From: an uncultured Spirochaetaceae bacterium
GTDB lineage: Bacteria > Spirochaetota > Spirochaetia > Treponematales > Treponemataceae
NCBI GenBank assembly: GCA_902797055.1
Contig: CADBRT010000075.1
Location: 1 to 62,456 of the forward strand
Length of the DNA: 62,456 bases
Direction: 5' to 3'
A model generated the notes under the pieces. That model was not told where the DNA came from, did not search any database, and saw nothing but the letters and a program-made list of their open reading frames with translations. Of this stretch, positions 8,733 through 15,999 are shown in pieces. Each line of letters begins with the position of its first letter. Within the stretch, counting starts at the first letter, position 1. Made by a program: the position numbers and the translations under genes.

Positions 8733-10217
8733 CTAAAACTGAAAGTACAGGAACTCAGTCTCGCCGAGCTGCTGCAGGAACAGAATCCCAACTATGAGCG
8801 ACAGGTACAGGAACCAGCGTACCGGAGCAGGGAACCGTTTTACAAGGTCGGAACCTCGTTCCCGCTTGGTCACGACGGACACTACAAAAAGGACAGCAAT
8901 GCACAGGACGGTGACGGCGTGATACACCGGGAACGATACGGTGCCTGCAATCATCCAGTTCCGCCAGACATCGTACACATCGCGGGGGACGCTGGGCAGC
9001 CGCTTAAGAATCCGAAGGGCATTCATAAAGCCCGGCGCGCGGAAGAAAATCCATGCCGTACATATCATGCAGAATGTCATTGCTGTCTGCATCACCTGCC
9101 AGAACCTGACTACCCCTGTTTCATCTTCAAGGTGCAGTGCCGTCCTGCAGGAACGCCGCAGTTCCCTTGTTGCTATGCCGACAACCTGATACACGCCGAG
9201 CAGGACACCCCATGCTACAAAGTGCCACTGCGCCCCGTGCCACAGCCCGCTTACAAGCATGACTGCCAGTATATTCGCGTAATGCCGGACAGAACTGCAC
9301 CGGGAACCTCCCAACGGAAAGTACAGGTAGTCGCGGAACCAGGAGCCGAGCGAAATGTGCCACCGCCTCCAGAACTCCTGCGTATTCTTGGAAAAATACG
9401 GACGGCGGAAGTTGTCCATGAGCGTAAAGCCCAAAATCTTTGCCACCCCCACCGCAATCGTCGAATATCCGTTGAAGTCCGCATACACCTGCACGGCAAA
9501 GAACAGCGTCGCAAGCATGAACTGCAATCCGGTAAACGTCTGAATGTCCCCGTTGTAGATGGGATCCTCATACTGTGCGCACCGGTCCGCAACCACTATT
9601 TTCAGGAATACTCCCCAAGCGATCAGTCGTATGCCGTCTGTTACTCTGTTGTAATCAAAGCGGTAGTCCGCCTTGAATTGGGGCAGGAGGTTGTCGGTGC
9701 GCTCAATCGGACCCGCCACAAGCTGTGGAAAGAAGGTGACGAACAGCGCATAGGTCACAAAGTTCCGCTCCGCCTTCACGGTTCCCCGGTACACATCGAT
9801 GGCATAGCCCAGCGCCTGGAACGTATAGAACGAAATCCCCACCGGCAGCAACACCTTGAGGGAAGGAATCTTCCTTCCGAAACCAGCCAGTTTCGACAGC
9901 TTGTTGAAGTTTCCTGCAAAGAAATTGAAATACTTAAAAAAGAATAAAATCAGCAGGTTGGAGCACAGGACGGCAACGAGCAACAGCCTTTTCCGTCTGC
10001 CCCACCGCTCCATCGCAATGCCGCCTGCATACGTAATACAGACGGACAGCAGGATCAGGCACAGGTACGCGGGTTTCCAGCACGCGTAGAAGAACAGGCT
10101 TGACAGCAGCAGGAACAACTGTGTTACGGTGTTCCGCTTTACCACATACGAGCAGAACGCGTAAACCGTACACACAACGGCAAAGAACACAAAGAACTGG
10201 ATTGAATTGAACAACAT
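8733..10217 (-). CDS. MBOAT-family membrane O-acyltransferase (AlgI/PatA/DltB-like)
   Basis: A 494-residue multi-pass membrane protein with ten or more hydrophobic helices, the usual size for AlgI-type acyltransferases. The MBOAT signature is clear: the run EFWRRWHISLGSWFRDYLY near residue 285 and the catalytic-type His in GLWHGAQWH (residues 324-332, His327). It is expected to move acyl groups, normally acetyl, from the cytoplasm to an extracytoplasmic acceptor, passing them to the SGNH protein encoded directly downstream. The start MLFNSIQF is the family's usual N-terminus. It has no good Shine-Dalgarno site. The divergent intergenic region with the XRE regulator gene carries two matching palindromes, which suggests joint regulation. 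Confidence 0.88.
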   Translation of the reverse strand: MLFNSIQFFVFFAVVCTVYAFCSYVVKRNTVTQLFLLLSSLFFYACWKPAYLCLILLSVCITYAGGIAMERWGRRKRLLLVAVLCSNLLILFFFKYFNFFAGNFNKLSKLAGFGRKIPSLKVLLPVGISFYTFQALGYAIDVYRGTVKAERNFVTYALFVTFFPQLVAGPIERTDNLLPQFKADYRFDYNRVTDGIRLIAWGVFLKIVVADRCAQYEDPIYNGDIQTFTGLQFMLATLFFAVQVYADFNGYSTIAVGVAKILGFTLMDNFRRPYFSKNTQEFWRRWHISLGSWFRDYLYFPLGGSRCSSVRHYANILAVMLVSGLWHGAQWHFVAWGVLLGVYQVVGIATRELRRSCRTALHLEDETGVVRFWQVMQTAMTFCMICTAWIFFRAPGFMNALRILKRLPSVPRDVYDVWRNWMIAGTVSFPVYHAVTVLCIAVLFVVSVVTKRERGSDLVKRFPAPVRWFLYLSLIVGILFLQQLGETEFLYFQF

Positions 10218-10245
10218 GAGGGACTCGCTTTGGTACGAAACAATT

Positions 10246-10264
10246 TGACATTTACAGAATGTCA
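10246..10264. promoter_or_regulatory. Candidate operator copy 1 (TGACATT-N5-AATGTCA)
   Basis: A perfect 19-bp palindrome with 7-bp arms and the centre TACAG lies 29 bp upstream of the MBOAT start. A second near-identical copy lies 61 bp away beside the XRE gene, so this is a candidate binding site for that regulator. Confidence 0.5.
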
Positions 10265-10306
10265 GTAGTTGTCTCTAAATAACGTACCATAGACACCGTA
10301 CGAAAA

Positions 10307-10325
10307 TGACAATCACTGAATGTCA
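10307..10325. promoter_or_regulatory. Candidate operator copy 2 (TGACAAT-N5-AATGTCA)
   Basis: A 19-bp palindrome with the same arms as the first copy, one mismatch (TGACAAT for TGACATT), ending 8 bp before the ATG of the XRE gene. Its position over the expected promoter or start region suggests autorepression. Confidence 0.5.
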
Positions 10326-10333
10326 AATTCCCT

Positions 10334-10636
10334 ATGTTCAAGAATAAGAATGGCGATGCAAACAACATTTCCGGCGTGAACATTGCCCGCATACGCAAGG
10401 GGCTGTCACCCACCGTCTCACAACGCGCACTTGCCGACAAACTCCAACTGTGCGGCATCGATGTGGACAAGAACGCCATTCAGCGCATTGAATGCGGCAA
10501 GCGGTTTGTCACCGACATTGAACTGGTCGTAATTGCAGATGTTCTGGACGTGCCCGTCATGGAACTTTTGGCGGGCGGTGTCCCCTGCACACCTCCTGCT
10601 GTCCAAGATAATCCCACAATCCGCAAGCCTGAATGA
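10334..10636 (+). CDS. XRE-family helix-turn-helix DNA-binding protein
   Basis: A 100-residue protein made almost entirely of an HTH_XRE domain: the helix-turn-helix lies in SQRALADKLQLCGIDVDKNAIQRIECGK (about residues 28-55), followed by the usual FVTDIELVVIADVLDVPVMELL closing helices. The insertion of GIDVDKNAI in the turn is common in phage-type and toxin-antitoxin XRE proteins. No partner toxin gene is present downstream. It is divergently arranged from the MBOAT/SGNH pair, and a palindrome repeated twice lies between them, so an autoregulatory repressor that may also control the acylation genes is a reasonable inference. It could also be a leftover of a mobile element, since a repeat patch follows it immediately. 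Confidence 0.8.
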   Translation: MFKNKNGDANNISGVNIARIRKGLSPTVSQRALADKLQLCGIDVDKNAIQRIECGKRFVTDIELVVIADVLDVPVMELLAGGVPCTPPAVQDNPTIRKPE

Positions 10637-10643
10637 ACACCTT

Positions 10644-10750
10644 ACGTGGCGGTACAATGGCACATCCCGCAGCGCCCGATGGCATGTCCCGCAGCGCCCG
10701 ATGGCATATCCCGTGAGGGGCGGATGGCGACCCACGTAGCGATACGATGG
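10644..10750. repeat. Degenerate 22-bp tandem repeat flanked by a 17-bp direct repeat
   Basis: Two units of the form ATGGCAYRTCCCGCAGCGCCCG (22 bp, 10658-10701) are followed by two diverged 23-bp units. The patch is bounded by two 17-bp near-copies, ACGTGGCGGTACAATGG (10644-10660) and ACGTAGCGATACGATGG (10734-10750), differing at three positions. It is more GC-rich than the flanks and is not coding on either strand with any support. It does not have CRISPR geometry. Origin unknown. Confidence 0.6.
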
Positions 10751-10856
10751 GCACCTTCTGTGCATATGTCGTTGTCTCTAACTGCTGCCTTGGTAAATCT
10801 CATAAATTGCAAAAAAAAACTTTCTTTTATCGCACATTTGGTTTATGATATATACA

Positions 10857-11669
10857 ATGGAAGATATTGCAATCGTAGGAAGAAAGACCTTTTTTATAGC
10901 CCCTGTGACGGAACAGATGCCGGAGACGAATTTGGAACGGCTTCTGTCCCATGGTTATGAGGCGTATTGTATTGCGGATGACGGTATTTGTTCCCTGCAG
11001 AAGAAAGTCGAGGCCATCATCGACCTCTTTCCGGGGAGCATACTTTTTTTCCACGTTGACTCGATGGTCAGCGGCATAGACTGGAAGTCATACATCAAGC
11101 AACTGTGCGGGGCGAACAGGGATGTAAAAATCGGCATAACGTATGCGGCTCGGGAGTCCGGCAAGGAAAGAAGCGCAATCGAGGACTACTACAGCAATGA
11201 AGCACGGGTTTCCTGCGGCACGCTCGCCTTCACCTCGGACAAGGACGGCAACTACGAGCTGATTCTTTCAACGCTTGCCCATGCAGGTGCCAGAGGACGG
11301 CGCGACATCATCCGCGCGACGTGCGACTCCAGCAGCGAAGCAAGGTTCCCCATCGCCACGGCACGGATCAAGGATGTCAACAAATCCTATTTCTGCTGCC
11401 TGTTCGACAAGGAGCAGACCAGTTTCCACATCTATGAACGGTTCCACAATATAACCATGAACATAAACGGCATGAGTTTTGTCTCCGACGCTGTCCTCAT
11501 CATGAAGCACATACGCGACGGGGTCAACACCTACATCTTTATGTTCGTTCGGGAGGACGGCTCTACGAACCTTGAGCAGGATCAGAAGCAGAAACTCAAC
11601 AAGAAAATCTATCAGGTTATCACGGGCGAACGGATCAGGCTCATGAATGATACCTTTTCTAAAAAATAG
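10857..11669 (+). CDS. Unidentified two-domain protein upstream of a chemoreceptor (possible PilZ-like C-terminus)
   Basis: I do not recognise this 270-residue protein. It has no signal peptide or membrane segment, so it is probably cytoplasmic. Residues 1-100 alternate hydrophobic strands and helices (IAIVGRKTFFIAP, then SILFFHVDSMV) in a pattern like a receiver domain, but without a convincing phospho-acceptor Asp set. Residues about 140-265 open with RRDIIRATCDSSSEARFPIA and continue in beta strands, loosely resembling a PilZ domain, which would bind cyclic di-GMP; the RxxxR and D/NxSxxG motifs are not clear. I prefer ATG 10857 (MEDIAIVG) over ATG 10845, because TATGAT at 10844-10849 looks like a -10 box. 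Followed after 94 bp by the chemoreceptor. Confidence 0.6.
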   Translation: MEDIAIVGRKTFFIAPVTEQMPETNLERLLSHGYEAYCIADDGICSLQKKVEAIIDLFPGSILFFHVDSMVSGIDWKSYIKQLCGANRDVKIGITYAARESGKERSAIEDYYSNEARVSCGTLAFTSDKDGNYELILSTLAHAGARGRRDIIRATCDSSSEARFPIATARIKDVNKSYFCCLFDKEQTSFHIYERFHNITMNINGMSFVSDAVLIMKHIRDGVNTYIFMFVREDGSTNLEQDQKQKLNKKIYQVITGERIRLMNDTFSKK

Positions 11670-11684
11670 AATTGAAACCTTTTC

Positions 11685-11713
11685 TTGAAAGCATTTCACT
11701 TCTATACTATAAA
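11685..11713 (+). promoter_or_regulatory. Promoter of chemoreceptor gene
   Basis: TTGAAA (11685-11690), 17-bp spacer, TATAAA (11708-11713). The transcript would have a leader of about 45 nt with a strong AGGAGG site before the GTG start at 11764. Confidence 0.5.
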
Positions 11714-11763
11714 AAACCGTATATATTATAGAAGAAAAAACAAAAATCAGGAGGGCATGTAAA

Positions 11764-13839
11764 GTGCTTGGCTTGAAAGCGAAAATCAATGTGATGCAGC
11801 TTGGGATGATTGTTCTTACCTGTTCAGTCGTCGTGTTCTTTTCATACAAAAAAGCGAGATCTGAGCTGAACAAGGCGGTCAACACGGGGAACATGGACCT
11901 TGCCCATGCGACTGCATCCGACATCTTCAATGTCAACGACCGGGAACTGAAAATGCTTGAGTCACTTGCGGCTCTGTCTGTCATACGCGACCCTGCGGTA
12001 GATCTCCACGACAAGTGGGAACTGGTGAACAGCGCAGTCAAAGGCAAGACCGGATACCTCGGAATCGGAATCTACAATGAAAAGGGCATCGGCTACGCGA
12101 CGACCGGCAAATGGAGCGACCTCCACGACCGCGAATACATAGCCAATGCACTCAAAGGGCAGCCGTCCATCATGGATCCGAACTTCAGCAAGGTCAACGG
12201 ACACCTGTGCACCTTCTACGGCATGCCGGTGTACGACATACAGAACCATCTGATCGGCGTGATTGCGGCAGTTGTCGACAGCGAGGAGCTGTGCCACACC
12301 GTTGCGAACATTACGGTCGGCGAAAAATCCCACCCCCGCGTCATAAGCATGAAAACTGGTGTTTACATTGCCCATCCGGAAGCCAGCATGGTAAAGAACG
12401 CAGTTACTATCTCGGAAAATGCCTCAAAGGGATTCCAGCCCATTATCAAGAGAATCCAAAGCGGCGAGAGTGCAACCGCCGTGTACTATGATGAAGTCGA
12501 GAAGCAAAAGATGTCAGTCGCCTTCCAACCCATAAAAAACTCTTCCTGGGCGGTCGTCTGCGAGGCTCCGTACTCCGACTTCTACGGCGGAATCAAACAG
12601 CTTCTGATCACCATGGTCTCCATCAGCGTTGTCTCCCTCGTCCTTGCAGCTTTCCTGGGATTTGCCGTCGTGAACATGGCAATTGGTCCGCTCAAGAAAA
12701 TCAGTTCCTCCATGCAGGAGATTTCACAGGGGCACGCAAACCTCAAGCAGCGTCTTGAAAGCACTGCCACCGACGAAATCGGCGAGTTGGTCGGCGGGTT
12801 CAATGGCTTCATGGGCAAGCTCTGCAAAATCATGCAGGGGTTGAAGGGAACGAAGAACGACCTGCATGAGTATGGGGAACGGCTGAGCAACCTCGTCCAG
12901 CTCAATGCCAACTTCCTCACGGAGATGCTGGGTGGAATCCGCAATGTGGAAAACGAAATAGAAAACCAGCATTCCAAGGTTGACAGCACGGTTTCCGCCG
13001 CCGGCAAGATTTCCGACGCGGTGCAGGGGCTCCGCTCGCTCATACAGAACCAGGACGAAAGTGTTGAACAGGCTTCAACCGCCGTCACCGAGATGATCGG
13101 CAACATCCAGTCCGTTACGGCTTCCGTCACGAAGATGGCGAACGAGTTCGACAACCTCAAGGGTGATGTGGACAGCGGCATTGAACAGCAGCGTCAGGTA
13201 AACACGCAGATCCAGCAGATTGAAGACCAGTCCAAGATGCTCAATGAAGCAAACACGGTCATTTCTTCAATCGCAAATCAGACCAACCTGCTTGCCATGA
13301 ACGCGGCAATCGAAGCGGCGCACGCGGGAGAGGCGGGAAAAGGCTTTGCCGTCGTTGCCGACGAAATCCGCAAACTGTCGGAAACGTCTTCCTCACAGTC
13401 AAAGAAAATCGGACTGCAACTCAAGGGCATCCTCGGCTCTATCTCAACGGTTGTCTCTTCTTCAGACCTTGCAGATAAATCTTTCATGTCAGTCATGGAA
13501 AAAATCGCTGCCACCGGTGGTTTGGTACGGGAAATCAAATATGCTATGGATGAGCAGGCGACTGGTTCCAAGCAGATTGGCGCGGCGCTGGGGTACATGA
13601 ACGATGCCACCGCGCACGTAAAGAATGCTTCGGACGACGTTGACAACGCGCGCAATGAAATCATAATGGATGTCAAAAGCCTCAAGCAGTCGTCCGAATC
13701 CGTCCAGAGCCATATCGAAAAGATGGAAGACCATGTCAAGCACCTGGAGGCTTCCGACGACAACCTGCTCAACATTGCTACTTCAATAAGCGGTTCAATC
13801 TACAAGATTGGCTCTGAAATTGACAGTTTTGAGACGTGA
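11764..13839 (+). CDS. Methyl-accepting chemotaxis protein with periplasmic Cache-type sensor
   Basis: A 691-residue transmembrane chemoreceptor. Residues 9-28 are the first membrane helix, about 35-280 form the periplasmic double-Cache-like sensor ([19 protein letters not shown], then [20 protein letters not shown]), about 283-305 the second helix, then a HAMP domain and a long cytoplasmic helical hairpin. The signalling tip is [20 protein letters not shown] through [13 protein letters not shown] (503-540), the hallmark that contacts CheA and CheW. The start is GTG at 11764 with AGGAGG 9 nt upstream. Ligand unknown. The C-terminus has no NWETF-like CheR tether. Several Gln/Glu pairs in the flanking helices could be methylation sites. 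Confidence 0.93.
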   Translation: MLGLKAKINVMQLGMIVLTCSVVVFFSYKKARSELNKAVNTGNMDLAHATASDIFNVNDRELKMLESLAALSVIRDPAVDLHDKWELVNSAVKGKTGYLGIGIYNEKGIGYATTGKWSDLHDREYIANALKGQPSIMDPNFSKVNGHLCTFYGMPVYDIQNHLIGVIAAVVDSEELCHTVANITVGEKSHPRVISMKTGVYIAHPEASMVKNAVTISENASKGFQPIIKRIQSGESATAVYYDEVEKQKMSVAFQPIKNSSWAVVCEAPYSDFYGGIKQLLITMVSISVVSLVLAAFLGFAVVNMAIGPLKKISSSMQEISQGHANLKQRLESTATDEIGELVGGFNGFMGKLCKIMQGLKGTKNDLHEYGERLSNLVQLNANFLTEMLGGIRNVENEIENQHSKVDSTVSAAGKISDAVQGLRSLIQNQDESVEQASTAVTEMIGNIQSVTASVTKMANEFDNLKGDVDSGIEQQRQVNTQIQQIEDQSKMLNEANTVISSIANQTNLLAMNAAIEAAHAGEAGKGFAVVADEIRKLSETSSSQSKKIGLQLKGILGSISTVVSSSDLADKSFMSVMEKIAATGGLVREIKYAMDEQATGSKQIGAALGYMNDATAHVKNASDDVDNARNEIIMDVKSLKQSSESVQSHIEKMEDHVKHLEASDDNLLNIATSISGSIYKIGSEIDSFET

Positions 13840-13863
13840 TGACAACCAATCTGTAAAGTTCGT

Positions 13864-13904
13864 GGGGCTGTCTAAGACATTACTTTATAGACAGCCCCTT
13901 TTTT
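13864..13904. terminator. Intrinsic terminator between chemoreceptor gene and rnc
   Basis: An 11-bp perfect stem, GGGGCTGTCTA (13864-13874) with TAGACAGCCCC (13888-13898), is followed by six T on the plus strand. It ends the chemoreceptor transcript and abuts the 3' end of the convergent rnc gene. Confidence 0.85.
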
Positions 13905-14655
13905 ATGCGTCAGCAAGCCCTAGCCTGTCGCATGCCATCTTTGCTACGTTCTGTTCGGCGGCTTTCTTTGTTTTTCCGTCGGACGGACCATAGACAACAT
14001 CCCCTAAATGCACCTGGACAGTAAATGTTTTGTCGTGATCGGGGCCTGTCTGCCTGACAAGTTCATACCAAGGACATTTTTGATATTTCCGTTGGTAGTA
14101 TTCCTGCAGAAGTGTTTTATAGTCCTTGTTCCCCTTGTCCATCTGAACCTTGCGGATTTCCGGAACAATCAGCTCATCAACAAGGTTTTTAGCACTTTCA
14201 TATCCTGAATCCAAGTACAAAGCTCCGATGACAGCTTCTACCGCATCTGCCAGTATCGCTCTTTTATGTCTGCCGCCTGAGCGTTCCTCTCCTTTTCCCA
14301 AGACTAGATATCGGTCGATGTGCATTTTATCCCTGGCAATCGGAGCGAGTGCCTGTTCACTGACGACATTTGCCTTTATCTTTGCCAGATCCCCTTCAGG
14401 GTTGTCCATCATATCTTCGTACAGAAATGCTGCTACTGCGAGCCCAAGAACACTGTCTCCCAAAAATTCAAGTCGTTCGTTGTTGTATCTGTGGTGATCC
14501 TCATTTTCATTTGAAAATGAACTGTGATGGAACGCTAAATCCAGCATGTTCAGGTTTTTAAAATGCAAATCAAGATTACGGCAGAATTCTTCAAGTTCTC
14601 CCTTTCGTTTTGGGGAAAGATACTTACTTTCATAGATTTTATCGCGAAGATTCAT
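13903..14655 (-). CDS. rnc: Ribonuclease III
   Basis: Cleaves double-stranded RNA during rRNA and mRNA processing. The catalytic signature NNERLEFLGDSVLGL spans about residues 58-72, with Glu64 and Asp67; the second acidic cluster is in ILADAVEAVIGALYLDSG (about 140-157). A C-terminal double-stranded RNA-binding domain starts near residue 180 and ends with KKAAEQNVAKMACDRLG. I start the gene at ATG 14655 (MNLRDKIYES, 250 residues) because AAGGAC lies just upstream; an in-frame codon at 14688 would add eleven unconserved residues and run into the terminator of acpP. Order rpmF, acpP, rnc on one strand is a common bacterial arrangement. Confidence 0.93.
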   Translation of the reverse strand: MNLRDKIYESKYLSPKRKGELEEFCRNLDLHFKNLNMLDLAFHHSSFSNENEDHHRYNNERLEFLGDSVLGLAVAAFLYEDMMDNPEGDLAKIKANVVSEQALAPIARDKMHIDRYLVLGKGEERSGGRHKRAILADAVEAVIGALYLDSGYESAKNLVDELIVPEIRKVQMDKGNKDYKTLLQEYYQRKYQKCPWYELVRQTGPDHDKTFTVQVHLGDVVYGPSDGKTKKAAEQNVAKMACDRLGLADA

Positions 14656-14675
14656 AAGAGTCCTTTTGAAGTGAA

Positions 14676-14713
14676 ATAAAAAAAGCACAGAAACGTCTCA
14701 ACGTCCCTGTGCC
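14676..14713 (-). terminator. Intrinsic terminator downstream of acpP
   Basis: On the minus strand the stem GCACAG-GGACGT pairs with ACGTTT-CTGTGC around a short loop and is followed by a run of T. It lies between acpP and the start of rnc, so rnc is probably transcribed partly by readthrough or from its own promoter. Confidence 0.75.
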
Positions 14714-14743
14714 TTTCAGCAAGAAAACTACTATACTAAGACT

Positions 14744-14986
14744 TTACGCTTTCTGGGACTTGATGAAGTTGTATGCATCTCCAACAGTCTCAAACTCGTT
14801 AGCCTTTTCATCAGGAATCTTTACACCAGTCTCTTCCTCGATTGCATACACCAACTCATAGGTGTCAAGACTGTCTGCTCCCAAATCACCACGGAATGTA
14901 GCTTCTGGAGTCACTTTTGACTCTTCAATCTCAAGCTTTTCTGCAACAATCTCCCTGATCTTGTCAAACAATGCATCGTCTGCCAT
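14744..14986 (-). CDS. acpP: Acyl carrier protein
   Basis: An 80-residue acidic protein that carries growing fatty acyl chains on a phosphopantetheine arm. The attachment site is Ser39 in GADSLDTYELVYAIEEETG, the canonical DSL motif. Length and charge are normal for the family. It lies 15 bp downstream of rpmF, and its ATG has a GGAG site, so the two are co-transcribed from the promoter upstream of rpmF. The coaD product, encoded just upstream on the same strand, supplies dephospho-CoA for the CoA from which the ACP arm is taken, so the neighbourhood is functionally coherent. Confidence 0.95.
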   Translation of the reverse strand: MADDALFDKIREIVAEKLEIEESKVTPEATFRGDLGADSLDTYELVYAIEEETGVKIPDEKANEFETVGDAYNFIKSQKA

Positions 14987-15001
14987 ATAGTTCTCCTATT
15001 T

Positions 15002-15190
15002 TTAGCCGTTTACTTCCGGAGTGATTACCTGACGGCCATTGTAGAAACCGCACTTTGGGCAAACGTGATGCGGCATGATAAGGTTTCCACAGTTGGAACA
15101 AGGCACCACATTCGGTGTCTTGAGAAACATGTTCGCATAACGTCTTCTCTTGGTGACGGCTTTTGAAGTTTTCGATCTAGGTACTGCCAT
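15002..15190 (-). CDS. rpmF: Ribosomal protein bL32
   Basis: A 62-residue basic ribosomal protein of the large subunit. The N-terminus MAVPRSKTSKAVTKRRR is diagnostic. Four cysteines, C31-x2-C34 and C44-x2-C47, form the zinc ribbon, so this is the zinc-binding form. It is the first gene of the rpmF-acpP unit, the same coupling of translation to fatty acid synthesis seen in many bacteria. Its leader of about 100 nt contains three tandem 14-bp dyads, which might be an operator or an RNA element. Confidence 0.95.
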   Translation of the reverse strand: MAVPRSKTSKAVTKRRRYANMFLKTPNVVPCSNCGNLIMPHHVCPKCGFYNGRQVITPEVNG

Positions 15191-15217
15191 ATTATATACC
15201 TCGCTAAAGAAATGTCA

Positions 15218-15262
15218 GTTATCTGTATAACAAGTTAGTACGATAACAGTTATCTGTATAAC
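15218..15262. promoter_or_regulatory. Three tandem 14-bp dyads upstream of rpmF-acpP (candidate operator)
   Basis: GTTATCTGTATAAC occurs at 15218-15231 and again at 15249-15262; between them GTTAGTACGATAAC (15234-15247) is a degenerate third copy. Arms are GTTAT/ATAAC with a 4-nt centre. Centres are 15-16 bp apart, and the two perfect copies are 31 bp apart, about three helical turns. They lie between the predicted promoter and the rpmF start. Confidence 0.6.
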
Positions 15263-15301
15263 AGGGAACATGATACAACAGTTTCCCGTTTCATGTCAAC
15301 A

Positions 15302-15331
15302 ATTATATAATTGCCTAACACTGTTTGTCAA
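15302..15331 (-). promoter_or_regulatory. Promoter of rpmF-acpP
   Basis: Minus strand: perfect TTGACA (15331-15326), 18-bp spacer, perfect TATAAT (15307-15302). Transcription should start near 15295, leaving a leader of about 105 nt that contains the three dyads. Confidence 0.65.
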
Positions 15332-15399
15332 TCAAAAAAATGACATTTTAGGCAAATTTGTCAATAAAACTTGTTTTTCGCCTTCTCATACAATACAGC

Positions 15400-15876
15400 T
15401 TAAACAAATTTTTTCTTTATGGCATCGGCAACAATCGGAGGCACCATTCCGCTGATATCACCCCCGAACCGGGCAAGTTCCTTTATACTGCTGGAACGGA
15501 TAATGAAGTATCGGTGTTCAGTGGGTACGAAAAGCGTTTCCACCTGCTTGCTTAAGGATTTATTCACGAGGGAAAGATCGAATTCATATGAAAAATCATT
15601 GATATTCCGGATTCCTCTGAGGAGGACATTTGCGTTGACTTTTTTGCAGTAATCAACAATCAGTGTGTTGCAGATGTGAACGGAAACATTTTCATAGCTT
15701 TTCGTAAGTTCGACAAGCATGTCATACCGTTCTTTGTCAGAGAAGAGGTATTTTTTATCAGGATTGACTGAAACGACAACATCAATGCTGTCAAAAAGGC
15801 GGCTGCACCGCTCTATTATGTTCAGATGTCCGTAGGTCGGCGGGTCGAAAGACCCTGGAAAAACCGCAGTTGTCAT
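15400..15876 (-). CDS. coaD: Phosphopantetheine adenylyltransferase
   Basis: Transfers AMP from ATP to 4'-phosphopantetheine to give dephospho-CoA, the penultimate step of coenzyme A synthesis. The nucleotidyltransferase signature GSFDPPTYGH covers residues 8-17. The loop LLRGIRNINDFSYE (about 86-99) matches the conserved LRGxRxxxDFxYE, and RSSSIKELA (about 128) is the C-terminal ATP-binding block. Length, 158 residues, is standard. GGAGG lies 5 nt before the ATG. It is upstream of rpmF-acpP on the same strand but separated by the rpmF promoter and about 210 bp of AT-rich DNA. Confidence 0.94.
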   Translation of the reverse strand: MTTAVFPGSFDPPTYGHLNIIERCSRLFDSIDVVVSVNPDKKYLFSDKERYDMLVELTKSYENVSVHICNTLIVDYCKKVNANVLLRGIRNINDFSYEFDLSLVNKSLSKQVETLFVPTEHRYFIIRSSSIKELARFGGDISGMVPPIVADAIKKKFV

Positions 15877-15961
15877 GTGGCCTCCTTAGTATTGCATTGG
15901 ATTTCCACAGACTCTAGCATATTGCAGCCATTTATTCAAATGAACACGCAATAAAAATCAT

Positions 15962-15990
15962 TTGACTAAAGTCTTTGTTAATACTATTAT
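15962..15990 (+). promoter_or_regulatory. Promoter of lipoprotein gene, predicted leaderless
   Basis: TTGACT (15962-15967), 17-bp spacer, TATTAT (15985-15990), then 9 nt to the ATG at 16000 without a Shine-Dalgarno sequence. Confidence 0.6.
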
Positions 15991-15999
15991 TTTAATTAT

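Noticed and set aside
8670..9947. Long open frame of 425 codons on the plus strand opposite the MBOAT gene
   Set aside because: It is rich in Pro, His, Arg and Cys with no family motif, lies antisense to a clear MBOAT gene with its signature, and has no ribosome binding site. It is a shadow of the high-GC third positions.
10658..10750. CRISPR array
   Set aside because: The repeats are directly joined without unique spacers, are degenerate, and no cas gene is present.
11268..12047. Minus-strand open frame of 259 codons across the unknown gene and the chemoreceptor
   Set aside because: It crosses two well supported plus-strand genes and the promoter between them and has no recognisable domain.
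15213..15263. Fur, PerR, NrdR or CIRCE box upstream of rpmF
   Set aside because: The GTTAT-N4-ATAAC dyads do not match any of these consensus sequences, so no known regulator is named.
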